The notes below the pieces were generated by a model. It was not told where the DNA came from and did not search any database. It saw only the letters and a list, made by a program, of their open reading frames with translations. From Clostridia bacterium (GTDB taxonomy: Bacteria; Bacillota; Clostridia; Oscillospirales; CAG-272), in the NCBI GenBank assembly GCA_017621085.1, contig JAGATW010000002.1, forward strand, positions 1-34,449: a DNA stretch of 34,449 bases, in the 5' to 3' direction. Positions within the stretch are counted from its first letter, which is position 1; every line of letters starts with the position of its first letter. The position numbers were made by a program, and so were the translations under genes. Below are positions 28,487 through 34,449 of the stretch, one piece after another.

Positions 28487-29962
28487 TTATAGCTTTTTTA
28501 ACTCAAACCAGAAGGTGCTACCCTTACCAAGCTCACTTGAAACACCGAAGCGAGAATGATGAAGAAGTAAAATGCTTTTTACAATGGAAAGTCCAAGGCC
28601 TGTACCTAAAATTGCACGCTTGTGTACCTTATCTACCTTGTAATATCTATCCCATACCAACGGAAGATGCTCCTCACTTATGCCCTCACCGGTATCAATA
28701 ACAGAAATTCTTACAGTATCATCAAGCATATCCTGTCTTATTGTAACCGTTTTGTCGGCCCCCGTGTAGTTAATTGCGTTATTAACAAGGTTGTAAATAA
28801 CCTGTAGCATTCTTGTTTCATCGGCAAGAACGAAAACTTCTTCCTTGTAATCAAATATAATCTTGTAGTCATTATGGCTATTGAGCTTAGAATACCTGTT
28901 TACAGTATCTAAAATAATTTTTGTAAGGCTGATTTTTTCCATCTTTACAATTTGTTCACCCGATTGAAGCTTAGAAACGTCTAAAAGGTCATTAACTAAG
29001 GAATTTAGTCGTGCTGTTTCATCAATAATAACCTGCATATTTTCGGAGGTGACCTCCTCAGGAAAATCACGCATGAATTCCGAATAGCCTGAAATCATAG
29101 TCAAAGGAGTTCGAAGGTCATGAGAAATATTAGCAATAAGCTCCTTTTGCAGCTTGTCCGAATTGTCAAGAGAGATTGCAGCCTTGTTAAGAGCTTTTGC
29201 AAGCTGTATAATTTCATTAGGACCGTTTTCCTCAAAGCGTACCTTGTAGTCTCCTGCACCGAATTCCTTAGCTGAGCTTGTTATTTTTTCAATTGGCTTA
29301 GATAACACTCTTGAAAGTGCATAAGAAATAATTATGGAAATTACGCAGAAGATTAAGGAAACAAATAAAAGAATTATTCTGATAGCTCTGGTTGTTGAAT
29401 GCATAGGCTCAATAGATGCATTCAAAATTAGCATATATTCCTGCCCGTCCTCGCCCTCTATAATACGCACGGAAATAACACAGTTTTCACTTTCCTCGTT
29501 ATTCGGAACGTCGCCTTCATAATTATCTACATTATAGTTAAAATCCCTAAACTTTTCACGAGGTAGAACTACTGTATATTCACCATCGTTGGCAATTGCC
29601 TCATCGTACCAGCTCTGAATAAGAAAATCATAGTTGGAAATTTTGTGCAAAATACAGTCATTTAAAAAATGCTTATCATAAAAGTCCGACCCTGTGTCTA
29701 AATTTATCACCTTTGCACAAATATCATACTCTATGGAAACCTGAGAAATTAAGGGGGTTACGTTGCCCGAATTAAAGTTATCGGTTATAAGATTTGATGC
29801 TCTTTTTAAATCGCTTTCCTTGGCAATTTTAAAAACTGAGTTTAAAAACATGCCTTGGAGTCCCCATATTAAAACGAGCATCATAATAGTAAGCACCATC
29901 ATTGTAGAGAAAATGTGAAATTTTATGGAAAAATCAGCGCTCTTTCTCTTGAATTTTTTCAT
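28487..29962 (-). CDS. Membrane sensor histidine kinase
   Basis: 491 residues. TM1 (~16-38) and TM2 (~192-213) enclose a ~150-residue extracytoplasmic sensor region with no recognised fold. A HAMP linker follows (SRVLSKPIEKITSSAKEFGAGD). The HisKA domain has the phospho-acceptor His at about 281 (ISHDLRTPLTMISGY). The ATPase domain shows NLVNNAINYT (N box), ISVIDTGEGISEEHLP (G1) and GTGLGLSIVKSI (G2). The gene overlaps the response regulator by 4 bp. The nearby HtrA gene on the same strand suggests envelope stress as a signal, but this is inference. Confidence 0.95.
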   Translation of the reverse strand: MKKFKRKSADFSIKFHIFSTMMVLTIMMLVLIWGLQGMFLNSVFKIAKESDLKRASNLITDNFNSGNVTPLISQVSIEYDICAKVINLDTGSDFYDKHFLNDCILHKISNYDFLIQSWYDEAIANDGEYTVVLPREKFRDFNYNVDNYEGDVPNNEESENCVISVRIIEGEDGQEYMLILNASIEPMHSTTRAIRIILLFVSLIFCVISIIISYALSRVLSKPIEKITSSAKEFGAGDYKVRFEENGPNEIIQLAKALNKAAISLDNSDKLQKELIANISHDLRTPLTMISGYSEFMRDFPEEVTSENMQVIIDETARLNSLVNDLLDVSKLQSGEQIVKMEKISLTKIILDTVNRYSKLNSHNDYKIIFDYKEEVFVLADETRMLQVIYNLVNNAINYTGADKTVTIRQDMLDDTVRISVIDTGEGISEEHLPLVWDRYYKVDKVHKRAILGTGLGLSIVKSILLLHHSRFGVSSELGKGSTFWFELKKL

Positions 29963-30648
29963 TTTTCTTCAAAACGATAGCCCATACCTCGAATTGTAAC
30001 AATAAAATCGCTGTATTTGCCAAGACTCTTTCTTAAAATTTTTATGTGAGTGTCAAGAGTTCTGTCATCCCCGAAGAAATCATAGCCCCAAACATCAGAC
30101 AAAAGCTTATCTCTTGACAGGGCAATGTTTTTGTTTTTGAGCATATAGAAGAATAGCTCATATTCCTTAGGTGACATTTCGATTCTTTCACCGTCTATGT
30201 AAACTATTCTTGCAGTAAGGTCAGCTACCAAGCCGCCGTTTGCTAAAGAAATAATTTCGTTTTTGTTTTCCTCTTTTTTCTCGCTTGATTTAGTTCGCTT
30301 CATAATGGCCTCAATGCGTAGCATAAGCTCCTTTGGTGAAAAAGGCTTGACCACGTAGTCATCAATTCCTATTTCAAAGCCGTTTATTTTGTCATACTCC
30401 TCGCCTCTGGCTGAAAGCATAATAATTGGCACATCGGAACTTTTTCTGATTTCTCTTGAGGCAGAAAAGCCATCAAGCTCAGGCATCATAATGTCCATAA
30501 TTATAATATCATAGCTACCGTTTTTGAATTTGATTACTGCATCCATTCCGTCAGTTGCCTCGGTTACAGTATGACCCTCAAATTCTGCATACTTACGTAT
30601 GAGCTTTCTTATCATGTCCTCATCGTCAACAATTAAAATATTGTACAT
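29959..30648 (-). CDS. OmpR/PhoB-family response regulator
   Basis: 229 residues from the ATG at 30648, which has AAGAGG (30662-30657) 8 nt upstream; the GTG and ATG codons just before it are too close to that site. The receiver domain has acidic residues DDED, phospho-acceptor Asp52 (IIIMDIMMPELDG), Ser79 and Lys101 (YVVKPF). The C-terminal winged helix (EYELFFYMLKNKNIALSRDKL...DTHIKILRKSLG...TIRGMGYRFE) binds DNA direct repeats. It is partner of the kinase encoded immediately downstream. Confidence 0.95.
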   Translation of the reverse strand: MYNILIVDDEDMIRKLIRKYAEFEGHTVTEATDGMDAVIKFKNGSYDIIIMDIMMPELDGFSASREIRKSSDVPIIMLSARGEEYDKINGFEIGIDDYVVKPFSPKELMLRIEAIMKRTKSSEKKEENKNEIISLANGGLVADLTARIVYIDGERIEMSPKEYELFFYMLKNKNIALSRDKLLSDVWGYDFFGDDRTLDTHIKILRKSLGKYSDFIVTIRGMGYRFEEK

Positions 30649-30666
30649 AGTCATCACCTCTTGTTT

Positions 30667-30695
30667 ATTTTACCATAAAAATTATTAAAAAGCAA
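30667..30695 (-). promoter_or_regulatory. Promoter of the response regulator-kinase operon
   Basis: On the minus strand TTGCTT (30695-30690), 17-nt spacer, TAAAAT (30672-30667), about 20 bp before the start codon region. Confidence 0.6.
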
Positions 30696-30713
30696 TATGC
30701 TACCATATGCTGA

Positions 30714-30800
30714 AAATGCAGCACATTTTTGTAAAATTGTGCTGCATTTCCAGTTATTTTGAAGGAGAGTGGCTACTTGAAAGGGGGCTTTCTCGTAGCC
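30714..30800. other. Two strong hairpins between htrA and the response regulator gene
   Basis: Hairpin 1: 12-bp perfect arms AAATGCAGCACA... (30714-30725 with 30738-30749). Hairpin 2: GGCTAC-TT-GAAAG / CTTTC-TC-GTAGCC (30771-30800), GGGG loop. Neither is followed by a proper T-run in the direction of htrA, so they may be weak terminators, mRNA 3'-end protectors or structured repeats. Confidence 0.5.
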
Positions 30801-30815
30801 TTGGATAGTATCTAA

Positions 30816-32066
30816 TTAAATATAAAACTCATAAACTTTAACGGTCACATATCCATTTTGGGCGCCACGTCGTACGTAGAGCTTAACCTCTTGACCGATT
30901 TCTAATGAGCTTATTATGCTATCAAGCTGTGAGGTTGAGGTAATATCTACTACCTTACCGTCAAGCTCAATACTGTAAATTCTGTCGTATAGCTGTAGCT
31001 TTGTGGAGTTATCTCCCTTTTCTCTTGTGAGTATTTTTGTAACATATACGCCATAGTTATAGGTCATATCGTATTCTACAAAAAGTGTGGGTCTGTTTTC
31101 AACATAGCCAAGATTTATAAAATCCTCGTATATGTCCTTTGCATCCTTTACAGGAATAGCAAAGCCTAAGCCCTCAATATCCGTTCCTGCAGATTTTGCA
31201 TTAACAATTCCCACAAGCTCGCCGCGAATGTTAAAAAGTCCGCCACCGGAATTTCCGGGATTAATAGGAGCGTCTGTTTGTAAAAGGTTCATTTTAATTC
31301 CGTCAATTGAAATTTCACGGTCAAGGGCACTGATGTAGCCGTTTGTAACAGTTCCACCTAATTGACCGAGAGGATTACCTATTGCAATAACCTCATCACC
31401 AACTCTCAATTGGTATTTCTCGTTTGCAAACGTTGCACAAACAAGTTCCTTGTCCTCTTGAATTTTTAAAATAGCAATATCGCCAATTTCATCAGAGCCA
31501 ATAACACTTGCACTATATTCGGTGCCGTTTGTTAAGGTAACGGTTATTGCAGATTTATCAGAGCTTACAGCATCCTCAATTACATGTGCATTTGTAATTA
31601 TATGGTAGCCCTTTTCAATAATTTCGCCGGTTTTTTCATCAGCAATCTGATAGTTGCCTACAATTACACCGCTTCCCGCACCACTTTGAATGTACTGGTT
31701 GTGTGAAACAACAGCTTGTGTTCTTATTTCAACAACAGAGTCCTTAATATCTGAAATTATATCGGCTCTTGATTTTGTGCCGCTTCCATTTGATAGACTT
31801 GTAGTGGAGCTGTTTGGACTATTATAAATGTTATTGGTGTGTACCTCGTTTGGCGTATCACTCTGGGAAGATGAACTGTTTACACTAAAATACCACCCGC
31901 CAAGCAGACAAAAGATAAACGCTACAATTAAAGAGCATAAAACACAGGACAAAACAACTACCCTTGTGCTAACACCATTTTTTTTAGGCTCGCCAAAATA
32001 AAAATGTATGGGCTCTTTGTTGTTATTGTTGTCATTAAAATTGTTGTTATATATGAAGTCTGACAT
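30816..32066 (-). CDS. HtrA/DegP-family membrane-anchored serine protease
   Basis: 416 residues from the ATG at 32066, which follows AAGAGG with good spacing; a longer upstream reading lacks a ribosome site and is rejected. An Asn-rich cytoplasmic head (NNNFNDNNNNKE) is followed by one membrane helix (~34-59), a Ser/Asn-rich linker, and a trypsin-like domain outside the membrane with His near 160 (HIITNAHVIED), Asp near 195 (GDIAILKI) and Ser near 272 (NPGNSGGGLF). The last ~95 residues form a diverged PDZ domain. The layout matches Gram-positive HtrA/DegP-like quality-control proteases that handle misfolded secreted proteins. It lies upstream of a two-component system on the same strand. Confidence 0.93.
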   Translation of the reverse strand: MSDFIYNNNFNDNNNNKEPIHFYFGEPKKNGVSTRVVVLSCVLCSLIVAFIFCLLGGWYFSVNSSSSQSDTPNEVHTNNIYNSPNSSTTSLSNGSGTKSRADIISDIKDSVVEIRTQAVVSHNQYIQSGAGSGVIVGNYQIADEKTGEIIEKGYHIITNAHVIEDAVSSDKSAITVTLTNGTEYSASVIGSDEIGDIAILKIQEDKELVCATFANEKYQLRVGDEVIAIGNPLGQLGGTVTNGYISALDREISIDGIKMNLLQTDAPINPGNSGGGLFNIRGELVGIVNAKSAGTDIEGLGFAIPVKDAKDIYEDFINLGYVENRPTLFVEYDMTYNYGVYVTKILTREKGDNSTKLQLYDRIYSIELDGKVVDITSTSQLDSIISSLEIGQEVKLYVRRGAQNGYVTVKVYEFYI

Positions 32067-32274
32067 TTGATACCTCTTTTTTTGAAAAATTGCTTCAATG
32101 TCTTTTCTTGTGATTTTATTGTACACTATAATTGTGACAGTTTTTTGAAGACCCTTAAAAGAGTATTTGAAAAAATTCAAACAAAAAACAGAAAAAAGTG
32201 AAAGCTTTGTTCACTTTGACTAAATTGTACATAAAAATATGGTTGAAAAAAATAAATTTTGTGTATTTTGCATA
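32067..32274. other. Intergenic region between htrA and the 59-aa gene
   Basis: Very A/T-rich. Contains a hairpin AAAGTGAA/TTCACTTT (32195-32217) and TTTGAA-AAAA-TTCAAA (32167-32182). I could not find a convincing htrA promoter here, although TATAGT on the minus strand near 32125 might be a -10 element. Confidence 0.4.
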
Positions 32275-32303
32275 TTTACAAATGGGTTTATTAGTGCTAT
32301 AAT
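32275..32303 (+). promoter_or_regulatory. Promoter of the 59-aa microprotein gene
   Basis: TTTACA (32275-32280), 17-nt spacer, TATAAT (32298-32303). Confidence 0.75.
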
Positions 32304-32351
32304 ATAGAAAAAGGAAATAGGTGTAATCTCTGCAAAAGGAGGAAATGCGAA

Positions 32352-32531
32352 ATGAAGTATACACATCCTGCTTATATCAATGAGAAAATTGAAACCGTTG
32401 ACGTTATTTGTGCATCATCGTTCACAATCATTCATGAGTCAATGAAGGATGAAGAAGGCAACGAGATAATGGAAGCTGGCAAGCCAGTTATGAAGACCGT
32501 TATCAAGGTTGACGTTAGCAAATTGTTCTAA
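32352..32531 (+). CDS. 59-aa microprotein, unknown function
   Basis: ATG at 32352 to TAA at 32529-32531, behind an unusually strong ribosome site AAAGGAGG (32335-32342) at 9-nt spacing. The protein begins MKYTHPAYINEKIETVDVI and continues CASSFTIIHESMKDEEGNE, then IMEAGKPVMKTVIKVDVSKLF. It has no signal or membrane segment, is acidic in the middle and has one Cys. The MKY-x-x-P opening and the DVI-x-A-S stretch recall families of short clostridial peptides, some suspected to be ribosomally made modified-peptide precursors, but no maturation enzyme is encoded nearby. A clear promoter, optimal ribosome site and perfect terminator make it a dedicated, probably well-expressed single-gene unit. 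Confidence 0.82.
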   Translation: MKYTHPAYINEKIETVDVICASSFTIIHESMKDEEGNEIMEAGKPVMKTVIKVDVSKLF

Positions 32532-32544
32532 CCAAAAATCAGTT

Positions 32545-32579
32545 AAAGGACTGTTGCGGCCGCAACAGTCCTTTTTCTG
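32545..32579 (+). terminator. Perfect 30-bp palindromic terminator of the microprotein gene
   Basis: Positions 32545-32574 form an uninterrupted palindrome centred on GCGGCCGC, the most GC-rich spot of this AT-rich region, followed by a T-run. A very strong terminator that should work in both directions. Confidence 0.9.
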
Positions 32580-32632
32580 TCCTTGCATGGCTTAACAAAG
32601 AAATGTGCAATTTTCGTTTTTCTCACTTTGTG

Positions 32633-32661
32633 TTGACAAAAGTCTTCCTTTATTATATAAT
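32633..32661 (+). promoter_or_regulatory. Promoter of the YitT-family gene
   Basis: TTGACA (32633-32638), 17-nt spacer, TATAAT (32656-32661): perfect hexamers. Confidence 0.85.
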
Positions 32662-32696
32662 AGATACGGATTAAATTGTTGTAAAGGAGCATAGCT

Positions 32697-33614
32697 ATGC
32701 CATTTAAGCCTAAGGAAATGCCTGATGTTAATAAGCCAAAAACTAAGGCTCAAAAAGTATGGGGCGAAATTCTTTCATATTTTATTATTACCATAGGAAC
32801 TCTTATTATTGCAGTTGGAATTTACTTTTTTAAATTTCCAAACCATTTTTCCGTAGGAGGAGTAAGCTCATTAGCGGTGCTTTTGTCAAAGCTCTTCAAT
32901 TACGTAGTTACAGAGTCGCAAATTATGGCTATTGCCAATGTTCTATTGCTTATTGTAGCATTATTTGTTTTTGGTAAGAATTTTGCTATTAAAACAATAT
33001 ATTCAACTATTTTGCTATCCGTGTCAACTCTTGTTTTTGAAAAGATAGTGCCTTTAGACGGACCAATTACCGACCAAAAGTTTTTAGAGCTTATTTTAAC
33101 CATTGGCGCTATTGCCATAGGAAGTGCTATTTTGTTCAGCCAAAACGCAAGCTCAGGTGGTACGGACGTTATTGCTATGATAATTAAAAAGTTTTCAGGA
33201 GCTGAAATTGGTACAGCACTTTTAATATCTGATGCCTTAATGGCAGTTTCAAGTGGATTTATTTTCCCTGATCAACCGGAAATTTGCTTATATTCAATAG
33301 TAGGACTTGTTCTTAAATCCTTTATTGTAGATAATGTAATAGACGGCTTTAATAGAAACAAATATTTTGTTATCGTAACAAATAAGGAAAAAGAGGTTTG
33401 CGAGTATATTAATGACTTTTTGCACAGAGGCGCTACAATTTCTAAGTGTATAGGCTCTTATACAGGCGAGGAAAAGAGTATGATTGCAACCGTTCTTAAT
33501 AGGTCACAGGCAGGAATGCTTAAAAAGTTTTTAAAGGAAACCGACCCAACCGCTTTTACAGTAATAACTAATTCAAGCGATATAGTAGGTAAGGGCTTTA
33601 GAATAGTAAGTTAA
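32697..33614 (+). CDS. YitT-family membrane protein (DUF161 + DUF2179)
   Basis: 305 residues. About six membrane segments (from ~25) form the YitT/DUF161 region, with the characteristic FPNHFSVGGVSSLAVLLS, FSQNASSGGTDVIAMIIKK and LKSFIVDNVIDGFN. The last ~80 residues are the cytoplasmic DUF2179 domain (VTNKEKEVCEYINDFLHRGATI...YTGEEKSMIATVLNRSQAGMLKKFLKETDPTAFTVI). Family function is unsettled, probably transport or its regulation. AAAGGAG precedes the ATG. The gene is monocistronic by its own promoter and terminator. Confidence 0.94.
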   Translation: MPFKPKEMPDVNKPKTKAQKVWGEILSYFIITIGTLIIAVGIYFFKFPNHFSVGGVSSLAVLLSKLFNYVVTESQIMAIANVLLLIVALFVFGKNFAIKTIYSTILLSVSTLVFEKIVPLDGPITDQKFLELILTIGAIAIGSAILFSQNASSGGTDVIAMIIKKFSGAEIGTALLISDALMAVSSGFIFPDQPEICLYSIVGLVLKSFIVDNVIDGFNRNKYFVIVTNKEKEVCEYINDFLHRGATISKCIGSYTGEEKSMIATVLNRSQAGMLKKFLKETDPTAFTVITNSSDIVGKGFRIVS

Positions 33615-33616
33615 TT

Positions 33617-33662
33617 AAAAAGCAAGAATAGAGAAGATTTACTTCTTTACTCTTGCTTTTTT
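33617..33662 (+). terminator. Terminator of the YitT-family gene
   Basis: A long stem with AAAAAGCAAGA (33617-33627) paired to TCTTGCTTTTT and an inner GAAG/CTTC pairing, followed by TTTTTTGTTTTT. Its first 14 bases match the terminator at 25883. Confidence 0.88.
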
Positions 33663-33713
33663 GTTTTTCAAAAACGCATCAATAAAAAAATCAAAAAAAT
33701 TTTAAAAAAGCTA

Positions 33714-33757
33714 TTGACAAATGGTGTACTTATGTGTATAATGATAATAGGAATTAT
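33714..33757 (+). promoter_or_regulatory. Promoter and possible PerR box of the perR gene
   Basis: TTGACA (33714-33719), 17-nt spacer, TATAAT (33737-33742). Just after the -10 lies ATAAT-AGGA-ATTAT inside a longer A/T-rich imperfect palindrome (about 33740-33757), comparable to Fur/PerR boxes. Autoregulation by the encoded regulator is likely but not proven. Confidence 0.65.
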
Positions 33758-33792
33758 TACTGATAAGCAAATCAGTAGAAGGGAAGGACAAA

Positions 33793-34161
33793 ATGAGAAA
33801 CACAACTCAGCGCAAGGAAATATTAGAGTTTCTTCGCTCGAAGCGTCATCATTGTAGCGCTGTACAGGTTTACGACGCTGTCCGAGAAAGAATTCCTAAT
33901 ATAAGCTTGGGTACAGTATATAGAAACTTAGGTCAGCTACTTGAATCTGGTGAAATAATATCGGTTGAGGCAGTTGATAAATGTATTTACTATGACGGCT
34001 TTATTGAAAATCACGCACACTTTGTTTGCAAGGAGTGTAAGGAAATATTTGATTTCCCAATCGAGCCTGAAAAGAGAAAAGCAATTAATGATGCAGGCTT
34101 TTGTGTAGATACAGAAAGAGTAGTATATTATGGTACCTGTAAGGCTTGCCAAAAAAATTAA
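33793..34161 (+). CDS. perR: Fur-family regulator, PerR-like peroxide sensor
   Basis: 122 residues, somewhat short for the family. The winged helix includes TQRKEILEFLRSKRHHCSAVQVYDAVRERIPNISLGTVYRNLGQLLESGEI. The dimerisation half has DKCIYYDGFIENHAHFVCKECKEIFDF, giving the His/Asp regulatory metal ligands and the first zinc Cys pair. The second pair (CKAC) closes the protein. The structural zinc site and the rubrerythrin gene 34 bp downstream favour PerR over Fur or Zur. PerR-type proteins de-repress peroxide and oxygen defence genes when oxidised. The assignment to PerR rather than another Fur subtype rests on context. Confidence 0.85.
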   Translation: MRNTTQRKEILEFLRSKRHHCSAVQVYDAVRERIPNISLGTVYRNLGQLLESGEIISVEAVDKCIYYDGFIENHAHFVCKECKEIFDFPIEPEKRKAINDAGFCVDTERVVYYGTCKACQKN

Positions 34162-34195
34162 AAAAGATAATATTTATTAAAGGAGATTTAAGATT

Positions 34196-34449
34196 ATGAA
34201 AAAGTTTGTTTGTCCGGTATGCGGTTACGTTCACGAGGGAGATAGCGCTCCTGAAAAGTGCCCAATTTGTAAGGTAAGTGGCGAAAAGTTTACAGAAATG
34301 GCAGAGGGTCTTACATGGGCTGCTGAGCACGTAATTGGTGTTGCTAAGGGCGCAAGCCAGGAAATTATCGACGGATTAAGAGCTAACTTTATGGGCGAAT
34401 GCACAGAGGTTGGTATGTACCTTGCAATGGCAAGAGTTGCTCACAGAGA
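34196..34449 (+). CDS. Reverse rubrerythrin (N-terminal rubredoxin), partial
   Basis: The first 84 residues of a gene cut by the right edge. It opens with a rubredoxin-type iron site ([24 protein letters not shown], two CxxC knuckles), then begins the ferritin-like di-iron domain ([14 protein letters not shown]...[22 protein letters not shown]) with the first Glu ligand. Having rubredoxin at the N-terminus instead of the C-terminus marks it as a reverse rubrerythrin, an NADH-linked peroxide and oxygen reductase of clostridia known to belong to PerR regulons. AAAGGAG precedes the ATG. It follows perR directly, probably in the same operon. Confidence 0.93.
   Translation, partial: MKKFVCPVCGYVHEGDSAPEKCPICKVSGEKFTEMAEGLTWAAEHVIGVAKGASQEIIDGLRANFMGECTEVGMYLAMARVAHR

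Noticed and set aside
1-34449. CRISPR array, insertion sequence, integrase or prophage
   Set aside because: No regularly spaced direct repeats, transposase or integrase motifs were found on either strand; the only mobile-looking element is the rnpB-bordered repeat.

Overview
The window looks like chromosome from an AT-rich, anaerobic, low-GC Firmicute, most likely an uncultured gut Clostridia (Oscillospirales/Christensenellales-like). This is inferred from PerR next to an N-terminal-rubredoxin rubrerythrin, a PTS with Gram-positive-type HPr, strong AAGGAG ribosome sites, and near-consensus sigma-A promoters that almost all have 17-nt spacers. No phage, transposase, rRNA or CRISPR array was seen.

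Layout. (1) 1-4140: the tail of an unknown plus-strand gene, then a minus-strand carbohydrate pair: a GH36 alpha-galactosidase and a large unknown protein resembling (alpha/alpha)-barrel glycan enzymes. (2) 4140-4545: a 400-bp non-coding island with two back-to-back mini-transcription units, each a consensus promoter followed within about 50-75 nt by a terminator. These are the best small-RNA candidates in the window. (3) 4545-7780: a DeoR-family regulator divergent from a malate dehydrogenase-like/malic enzyme operon (malate shunt or NADPH supply). (4) 7784-10520: a secreted BspA-like leucine-rich-repeat protein, a repeat cassette carrying pieces of the RNase P RNA 3' end, rnpB on the minus strand, and a 61-aa protein. 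(5) 10535-15021: an operon of ABC ATPase, ABC permease, U32 family protein and undecaprenyl-diphosphatase. (6) 15039-17332: pgk and tpiA. (7) 17361-20973: two more secreted BspA-like paralogues. (8) 21038-23484: HPr, Enzyme I and a free-standing EIIA-Glc. (9) 23489-25922: a large LRR lipoprotein with InlB-type B repeats. (10) 25925-26602: an Xre repressor divergent from a small membrane protein whose promoter is filled by two palindromic operators. (11) 26611-28434, minus strand: DUF554 protein, rsmA and tRNA-Thr(CGU). (12) 28450-32066, minus strand: histidine kinase, OmpR-type response regulator and membrane-anchored HtrA protease. (13) 32275-34449: an unannotated 59-aa microprotein with its own promoter and terminator, a YitT-type membrane protein, PerR, and the start of reverse rubrerythrin.

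How it fits together. Sugar release (GH36), the PTS phosphorelay, lower glycolysis and malate/pyruvate exchange form a central-carbon neighbourhood. Four surface or secreted repeat proteins are interleaved among these genes. The histidine kinase, response regulator and HtrA form an envelope-stress style block, and PerR with rubrerythrin an oxygen/peroxide defence block.

The most interesting points are the mini-RNA island at 4.2-4.5 kb, the three paralogous secreted proteins sharing a C-terminal domain, HPr with Arg in place of regulatory Ser46, the Xre/small membrane protein module, the 59-aa microprotein, and the rnpB-derived repeat.
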